Source of the DNA: Gardnerella kenyensis
GTDB taxonomy: Bacteria > Actinomycetota > Actinomycetes > Actinomycetales > Bifidobacteriaceae
Assembly (NCBI GenBank): GCA_003585735.1
Contig: NQOH01000001.1
Span: 64,693-85,079 of the forward strand
Direction: 5' to 3'
DNA length: 20,387 bases
Shown here: positions 15,718 through 20,387 of the stretch, piece after piece
How positions within the stretch are numbered: position 1 is the first letter of the stretch
How the letters are laid out: each line of letters starts with the position of its first letter
Made by a program: the position numbers and the translations under genes
Notes under the pieces: model-generated
The model's database searches: none
What the model saw: the letters and a program-made list of their open reading frames with translations, nothing else
Told to the model about the DNA's origin: nothing

Positions 15718-16090
15718 GGTTGAGGTTTCACGATGGCCGCGGTCACAATGTTCATTCGGAGTGACTGAGGAACTTCCGGGCTCCACAGAGCACGATGGCG
15801 GATAACGTCCGCCCAGGGCGACCTGAGAGATAGCGCAGCAGAGAATAGACCGCCTGAACAGTTTGTTTAGGTAAGGGTGAAACGGCGGTGTAAGAGACCA
15901 CCGGGCTTCTGGTAACAGTTAGCCGCATGGCAAGCCTCATTGGGAGCAAGGTCAAGCAGAAGACGTTTAAGGGCTGCTCGCCCAAGTCTTCGGGTAGACT
16001 GCTAGAGTTTGACGGCAACGTCAAATCGAGATGGATGGCCATCCGTGTGCACTTGTGCATACGACAAAACCCGGGGTATGTGAAACCTCA
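15718..16090 (+). ncRNA. rnpB: RNase P RNA, bacterial class A
   Basis: Catalytic RNA that removes 5' leaders from tRNA precursors. Conserved blocks appear in order: TTCCGGGCTCC near 15775, the GCAGAGAATAGACCGCC block near 15837, GGTAAGGGTGAAACGG near 15870, CTGGTAACAGT near 15910, and ACGACAAAACCCGG near 16062. P1 is formed by TGAGGTTTCAC (15721-15731) with GTGAAACCTCA (16080-16090). The length, about 373 nt, is typical for class A. It is preceded by a promoter at 15683-15711. The 3' end touches the stop codon of the convergent HAD gene at 16091. Confidence 0.96.
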
Positions 16091-16100
16091 TCAACTTTTT
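16080..16100 (+). terminator. Probable rnpB terminator using the P1 helix, inside the HAD 3' end
   Basis: The 3' arm of P1 extends as CATCAAC, pairing with GTTGA at the 5' end with a small bulge, followed by T5 (16096-16100). The U run falls in the last codons of the HAD gene on the other strand. No separate terminator hairpin is visible after the RNA. Confidence 0.5.
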
Positions 16101-16768
16101 GGCGCGTTTGCGAAGTCTGAAAACACTGCTAAACAGTTCGTGAACGGCGAATCTTTAGCAATTTCAGCATTAGTATTGTCCACTACCCCGTACGTTTTCA
16201 TATAAGCTTTCTGAGCGGAACTTAAAGCAGTTGCGGAATCTTCAAATACTGCGCAATCCACAGGATTAATATTAATTTGCTTTGCAATATTTATATAAGT
16301 TTTGCAACTATGCTTACCTTCTTCTGGTAAATCTTCCCCAAATTGCAAAAAATCGAAACATTCTAAAATACCGGTTCTTTTTAAAGCCGGCTTGCATAAA
16401 CGCTTAGAAAGAGTAGTTATTAGAAGCATTTTTATTTTTTTAGATTGCAAATAATGCACGTAATCGTATGCGCCTTTTCTAAGCGGAAGATGGTTAGCAT
16501 AAGCATCAAATGCCATATCTGACCATTCTTTCATTAAATCTTCTGGAGAGTCGGTAAAACCATAATTTTTAATAACATAATCAGCAATTTGGCGAGGTTT
16601 CATTGTTGCAGTATTGTTCGCAAAAATTTCAGGAACGCTCATGCCTCGTTTAGCAAAACTACGTTTGTCAATATCATCCCACACGCCAAGAGAGTCGATA
16701 AGAGTACCGTCAAAATCAAAAATCGCAGCTTTAAAAAACGAATTATTCTCTATATTCTCCGCTTCCAT
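16091..16768 (-). CDS. HAD-superfamily hydrolase, beta-phosphoglucomutase-like
   Basis: 225 residues from ATG 16768 (a TTG at 16771 precedes it directly). Likely a small-molecule phosphatase or phosphomutase. Motif I FDFDGT (Asp18, Asp20), a helical cap domain (about residues 30-95), motif II LLITTLS with its Thr, a Lys-bearing motif III region (GKHSCKTYINIAK), and motif IV VFEDSATAL are present, so it should be active. Substrate cannot be read. The start overlaps the end of recN by 26 nt, so it is translationally coupled to it. The 3' end abuts RNase P RNA on the opposite strand. No terminator of its own is visible. Confidence 0.85.
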   Translation of the reverse strand: MEAENIENNSFFKAAIFDFDGTLIDSLGVWDDIDKRSFAKRGMSVPEIFANNTATMKPRQIADYVIKNYGFTDSPEDLMKEWSDMAFDAYANHLPLRKGAYDYVHYLQSKKIKMLLITTLSKRLCKPALKRTGILECFDFLQFGEDLPEEGKHSCKTYINIAKQININPVDCAVFEDSATALSSAQKAYMKTYGVVDNTNAEIAKDSPFTNCLAVFSDFANAPKS

Positions 16769-18533
16769 CAATTAACTTTCTACTTGTTTCCAACAATTCT
16801 CGCGCATGATCAAGCGAAGTTTGAGAATTACTTCCGGAAAGCATGCGAGCAATTTCTTGCTCTCGCTCATAACCTTCAAGCTGCATAACGGTTGTATCCG
16901 CACACTCATCGGCAGATTCGCTAGTAGTATTTTCCACAAGATTCTTTTTAACAGCAAGCTGAACATTTGCAAAAGATGCAACTTGTGGCAAATGCGTAAC
17001 AACAATAACTTGAGCATGTTTTGCAAGCTGTGCTAAACGTTTACCAAGCTCTACTGCAGCTACTCCGCCAACGCCAGAATCAACCTCATCAAAAATAAAA
17101 GTCATAGTTTTATTGCTATTCTCACTAAATTTAGAAATAACAAGTTCTATTGCAAGCATCAGCCTACTTAATTCGCCACCTGACGCACTTTTAGACATCG
17201 GAAGATTAGGAGAAGCAGGGAAAGGACGGAACAAAAACTCAATTTCGTCAATACCGTAAGAATCTAGCTTTTCGGTAGACGTGCTGTTTTTGCGCGAATT
17301 AACTTGGATTATTAACTCAGCGCCTTTCATAGCAAGACTTGATAATTCTTCGCTTACTTCGTCACTAAGCTTCTCAGCAGCTTTCTTACGCGTAGAATAC
17401 AATTCTTCAGCTATATTTAATGCTTCAATATAGCGTTTATTACAAGTTGCGCTCGCTTTTTCAATAGCTTCCGGAGAATCATCTAAATCTTCAAGCTCAA
17501 ACTGAGCTTTTTCTGCCCAATCAAGCACATTATCTAGAGTAGGTCCCCATCTTCTCGTCAGTTCAGTTAAATCGTGAATTCTAGAATTTAAAGCATCTAA
17601 ATCTTCTTCATTCGCATCCACGTCTAATTGTTGCGCAAGTTGCATTACAACGTCGTCAATTTGGGAACGAATATCGTCAAGCTGATTAACAATTTCGCCA
17701 AAAGATGAATTAATATTAGCGCTTCTAAGAGCTTGCGAAGCTTTATCAATAAGAGTTAAAGCGTCTTCAGAAGATTGCGAAGCACCATAATCAATTTGAC
17801 TTGAGTCAAGAGAAGCTAAAGCAGTGCTTACGGAATTAATAATTTGTGCAGCATTCTCAATTCTTTCTCGTCTTGCACGCAATTCTTCATCTTCGTTAGG
17901 ACGCGGATTAACGTCACGTATGCGAGTTAAAGATTCTCGAAGATAATCAGCTCTTTGTCTTGCTGAAGACTCTTGATTTTCTAGGCGCTCGCAAACAGCT
18001 TTTGCTTCCTTCCAATCGCGATAAGCTTGAGTATACTTTTTTAACAATTCACTATTATTCGCAATTTTATCTAGCACTTCGCGCTGCTTAGCGCATGTTG
18101 CTAAACGTAGCTGGTCGCTTTGGCCGTGAATAGTAACAAGTTGAGAAGAAACTTTTTCTAGCAAAGTTTTTGGCACAGCGCATCCAGAAAGAGTCGCTCT
18201 GGATCTTCCCTCTTGAGGAATTGTTCTTGAAACATACATATCGGATTGATTGATATTATTTTCTGAAGTTTCAAGATTAATTCCAGCTTGATTTACAATA
18301 TCTTCTACTTCGCTTGATTTAGGCACGCTAAAAACGCCTTGAACCCATGCTTCTTTAGCATTTACGGATACGCGCGCAGAATCAGCTTTACCGCCTGAAA
18401 TAAGTTTGATTGCGCTTAGTAGCATTGATTTTCCAGCACCGGTTTCGCCAGTAATAGCAGTCATGTGCGCTGAAGGTGTAATAAGAGCATGCGCAATTGG
18501 TCCAAGATTACGTATTTCTAGTTCTTCAAGCAC
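16743..18533 (-). CDS. recN: DNA repair protein RecN (SMC-like)
   Basis: 596 residues from GTG 18533, with GAGG 6 nt upstream inside the nadK 3' end. ATPase that acts at double-strand breaks. N-terminal Walker A GETGAGKS at 29-36, the HGQSDQLRLA segment, a long helical coiled coil in the middle (about 190-420), then the ABC signature SASGGELSRLMLAIELVI, Walker B TFIFDEVDSGVGG and HLPQVAS. Length and order fit the family. It is the third gene of a tlyA-nadK-recN order known from actinobacteria. The nadK stop is 2 nt before the recN start, so translation is probably coupled. No LexA-type site is visible directly upstream. Confidence 0.96.
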   Translation of the reverse strand: MLEELEIRNLGPIAHALITPSAHMTAITGETGAGKSMLLSAIKLISGGKADSARVSVNAKEAWVQGVFSVPKSSEVEDIVNQAGINLETSENNINQSDMYVSRTIPQEGRSRATLSGCAVPKTLLEKVSSQLVTIHGQSDQLRLATCAKQREVLDKIANNSELLKKYTQAYRDWKEAKAVCERLENQESSARQRADYLRESLTRIRDVNPRPNEDEELRARRERIENAAQIINSVSTALASLDSSQIDYGASQSSEDALTLIDKASQALRSANINSSFGEIVNQLDDIRSQIDDVVMQLAQQLDVDANEEDLDALNSRIHDLTELTRRWGPTLDNVLDWAEKAQFELEDLDDSPEAIEKASATCNKRYIEALNIAEELYSTRKKAAEKLSDEVSEELSSLAMKGAELIIQVNSRKNSTSTEKLDSYGIDEIEFLFRPFPASPNLPMSKSASGGELSRLMLAIELVISKFSENSNKTMTFIFDEVDSGVGGVAAVELGKRLAQLAKHAQVIVVTHLPQVASFANVQLAVKKNLVENTTSESADECADTTVMQLEGYEREQEIARMLSGSNSQTSLDHARELLETSRKLIDGSGEYRE

Positions 18534-18535
18534 TA

Positions 18536-19462
18536 TTAACCTCGTTTACTACTTTTTCTTTGTTCTCGCCAACCAACTACTGGTAAATCAAATTTCGTAA
18601 CTAAACGCTTTGTAAAAGGAGCGCCGGAAAGTCTAGCTAATAATAATTCGTCTTTAGATTGTCGAACTTGAATTCTAGATCCTTGCGGAAGAGCTCTTTG
18701 GCGTCTGCCGTCGCAACAAATCCAACCGCCCGAAGACGATTCTTCAAGAATATCAATAGTAAAAGTTGATCCCGCACCAATAATAAGCGGTCTTGCAAAA
18801 AGCGCATGAGCTGCTAATGGCACTAATTGCAAAGCTTCTACGTTTGGCCACATAATTGGGCCACCTGCTGAAAACGCGTAAGCCGTGGAACCTGTAGGTG
18901 TTGAAACTATTACGCCATCGCAGCCGAACGATGACATTTCAACATCGTCCACGCGAATAGAAAGCTCAACCATGCGACCTCTGTCTGCACGATCAACAGT
19001 AATATCATTTAAAGCCCAGTCGCTTAAAGGCTCGCTTTCACCAGGAAGCCACACGTCTACGTGAGCTTCCATACGCCGATTAATAAAATAATCTTTATTA
19101 GCAATTCTTCTAATTGCTTCATCTATTTGGAAGCTTTCAAATTCTGCCAAAAAACCAACATGACCTAAATTAATGCCAATAATTGGAACTGGAGTACAAT
19201 GCACTAATTCTGCAGCTTGAAGCATCGTGCCATCTCCGCCAAGAACAACAACAATTTCTGTATTCTCGTCGATTAGATGCGTTGGTTTTTGCGCAAAAGC
19301 AGAAGCAGCAGCACTATGGAACACGTCTACTTGAAAGCCTGCGTCGCTAAGTTGCTTAGTAACTTGGTTAACCACAGCACTGTTACTATCAAGACTTGCA
19401 TGAGTAACAACAAGAGCACGGCGGACTGCCAAAGTAGCATCATTTGCTAAATGTTCTTGCAT
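18536..19462 (-). CDS. nadK: NAD kinase
   Basis: 308 residues from ATG 19462 (GTG 19465 adjoins; AAGGGG lies 7 nt before the ATG). Phosphorylates NAD to NADP. GGDGT at about 75-79 (in VVVLGGDGTMLQAAE), INLGHVGFLAEFE, the NDITV segment, and TPTGSTAYAFSAGGP are all diagnostic of the ATP/polyphosphate-NAD kinase family. C-terminal region ends QRKSSKRG. It is the middle gene of tlyA-nadK-recN. A 21-bp inverted repeat lies between its Shine-Dalgarno and the predicted promoter, suggesting local control of nadK-recN. Confidence 0.96.
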   Translation of the reverse strand: MQEHLANDATLAVRRALVVTHASLDSNSAVVNQVTKQLSDAGFQVDVFHSAAASAFAQKPTHLIDENTEIVVVLGGDGTMLQAAELVHCTPVPIIGINLGHVGFLAEFESFQIDEAIRRIANKDYFINRRMEAHVDVWLPGESEPLSDWALNDITVDRADRGRMVELSIRVDDVEMSSFGCDGVIVSTPTGSTAYAFSAGGPIMWPNVEALQLVPLAAHALFARPLIIGAGSTFTIDILEESSSGGWICCDGRRQRALPQGSRIQVRQSKDELLLARLSGAPFTKRLVTKFDLPVVGWREQRKSSKRG

Positions 19463-19477
19463 CACACGTCCCCTTTG

Positions 19478-19498
19478 TACTGTTAAAACATAACAGTA
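19478..19498 (-). promoter_or_regulatory. Palindrome over the predicted nadK transcription start
   Basis: TACTGTTA-AAACA-TAACAGTA is a perfect 8/5/8 inverted repeat. It ends 4 nt before the nadK Shine-Dalgarno and covers the predicted start (about 19495) from the -10 box at 19502. Fits an operator; it could also form an RNA hairpin masking the start. Confidence 0.5.
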
Positions 19499-19501
19499 AC
19501 T

Positions 19502-19507
19502 ATTGTA
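19502..19507 (-). promoter_or_regulatory. Predicted -10 box for nadK-recN
   Basis: TACAAT on the minus strand, one base from consensus. A -35-like TTTGTA/TTGTAA is 15-16 nt upstream, near the tlyA stop. Spacing is short, so the promoter is tentative. Confidence 0.35.
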
Positions 19508-19535
19508 ATTCTTCTGCGTATATTACAAAAAGTAC

Positions 19536-20348
19536 TTATGAGGAAAATCGTGCGTAAAGTAAGTATTCTACGTTGCCGTGAGTTCCTTCAATAGGCGATT
19601 TTTCTGTTGCAATAACAGTCAAATTGTTAGCTTTAGCGCAATTTTTCACTTTTTCCAATGCGCTAATGCGTAAACTTTCGTCTGTTACTATGCCGCCTTT
19701 TCCAAGATTTCCTTTTCCAACTTCAAATTGTGGTTTTACAAGTAGTACAATATTCGCATTTTTCTCTGCAATACGCGCAATTGTTGGTATGACTAGAGTA
19801 AGAGAAATAAAAGAAACGTCCGAAACTATAAGATTTGGCTTATATGGCAAATCTTCTTCATAAATGTCTCGAATATTTACGCCGCTCATTTCTATTACGC
19901 GAGGATTATTAGCAATTTTGGGATGCAATTGACCGTGGCCAACGTCTAACGCAATAACGCTATTAACTCCTTTTTGTAAAAGAACGTCGCAAAAGCCGCC
20001 TGTTGAAGCGCCAATATCTAATGCTCGAGTTGAATTTAAAATAGATAAACCGTATTTAGAAAATGCTTCAAAAGCGCCTTCTAATTTAAGCGCGCCTCTC
20101 GAAACGTATTTAAGAAAATATTCTGATTTTTCTAATTCTTTCGATTTTTGAATAGTTATTTCTTCAGAATTATTTACTAAAAATGATGATTTAGTAATAA
20201 TACGATTATTTACGCTCACTACTCCGGCTTTAATAAGACGTTGCGCAATAGTTCTACTGTTTGCTAAAGAACGATTTACAAGAGCAGAATCTAAACGTTG
20301 AGTTACATATGAGCCTGTTGGTACTTTCGATTTTCCATTTATGCTCAT
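19536..20348 (-). CDS. tlyA: TlyA-type rRNA 2'-O-methyltransferase
   Basis: 270 residues from ATG 20348. Family members methylate cytidines of 16S and 23S rRNA (C1409 and C1920 in E. coli numbering); loss gives capreomycin resistance in mycobacteria. An N-terminal S4 RNA-binding domain (about 15-75; RLDSALVNRSLANSRTIAQR, RLIKAGVVSVN) is followed by an FtsJ-type methyltransferase: SAM loop DIGASTGGFCD near 111-121, and the K-D-K-E residues in GALKLEG, SDVSFISL, VKPQFEVGKG and SPIEGTHGN. A TTG at 20357 is an alternative, and the frame has no stop from there to the window edge, so the true 5' end could lie further out. First gene of tlyA-nadK-recN. Confidence 0.9.
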   Translation of the reverse strand: MSINGKSKVPTGSYVTQRLDSALVNRSLANSRTIAQRLIKAGVVSVNNRIITKSSFLVNNSEEITIQKSKELEKSEYFLKYVSRGALKLEGAFEAFSKYGLSILNSTRALDIGASTGGFCDVLLQKGVNSVIALDVGHGQLHPKIANNPRVIEMSGVNIRDIYEEDLPYKPNLIVSDVSFISLTLVIPTIARIAEKNANIVLLVKPQFEVGKGNLGKGGIVTDESLRISALEKVKNCAKANNLTVIATEKSPIEGTHGNVEYLLYARFSS

Positions 20349-20387
20349 GCTATGCAAGCTTACGTCGTTTGCGCGCTTTTCGTTTGC

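Overview
The window looks like a chromosomal segment of a low-GC member of the Bifidobacteriaceae, most probably Gardnerella or a close relative. This rests on four things: actinobacterial gene order (tlyA-nadK-recN, and a DUF4192 gene next to the primary sigma factor), an actinobacterial-type long HPF and PASTA kinase, unusually AT-rich codon use for an actinobacterium, and a secreted low-complexity protein carrying a poly-C tract. The species call is an inference from protein character, not a database match. Most of the window is core housekeeping DNA with no insertion sequence, phage, CRISPR array or tRNA that I can support.

Layout. 1-1146 (minus): a secreted, Lys/Pro/Glu/Thr-rich surface protein gene, 3' end outside the window. 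It is interrupted by two homopolymer tracts (C9 and A9 on the coding strand), each of which puts the next segment out of frame. 1314-3647 (minus): type IIA topoisomerase B subunit (ParE-like) with a recent 105-bp in-frame duplication. 3773-5263 (minus): primary sigma factor starting at a TTG codon behind a perfect Shine-Dalgarno. 5370-6260 (minus): DUF4192 protein, with an array of 11-bp repeats upstream. 6508-10033 (plus): polyprenyl diphosphate synthase and a membrane Ser/Thr kinase with PASTA repeats. 10168-10875 (minus): PlsC-type acyltransferase, divergent from a two-TM acidic protein at 10953-11675 (plus). 11791-14601 (minus): SecA. 14838-15509 (minus): long ribosome hibernation factor. 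15718-16090 (plus): RNase P RNA, tail to tail with a HAD hydrolase. 16091-20348 (minus): HAD hydrolase, RecN, NAD kinase and TlyA.

Functional grouping. The left part holds transcription and topology genes (sigma factor, topoisomerase IV). The middle holds envelope lipid and signalling genes (polyprenyl synthase, PASTA kinase, acyltransferase, SecA). The right holds RNA and DNA maintenance genes (HPF, RNase P, RecN, TlyA, NAD kinase). Strong hairpin terminators separate the convergent or tandem units at 10087-10121, 11712-11761 and 14713-14758.

The points most worth a second look are the two-tract contingency-like surface gene, the tandem duplication inside ParE, the 11-bp repeat array before the DUF4192 gene, the palindrome over the predicted nadK-recN transcription start, and the RNase P P1 helix that abuts and probably terminates inside the HAD gene. 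I did not find a clear multi-gene system that is new.
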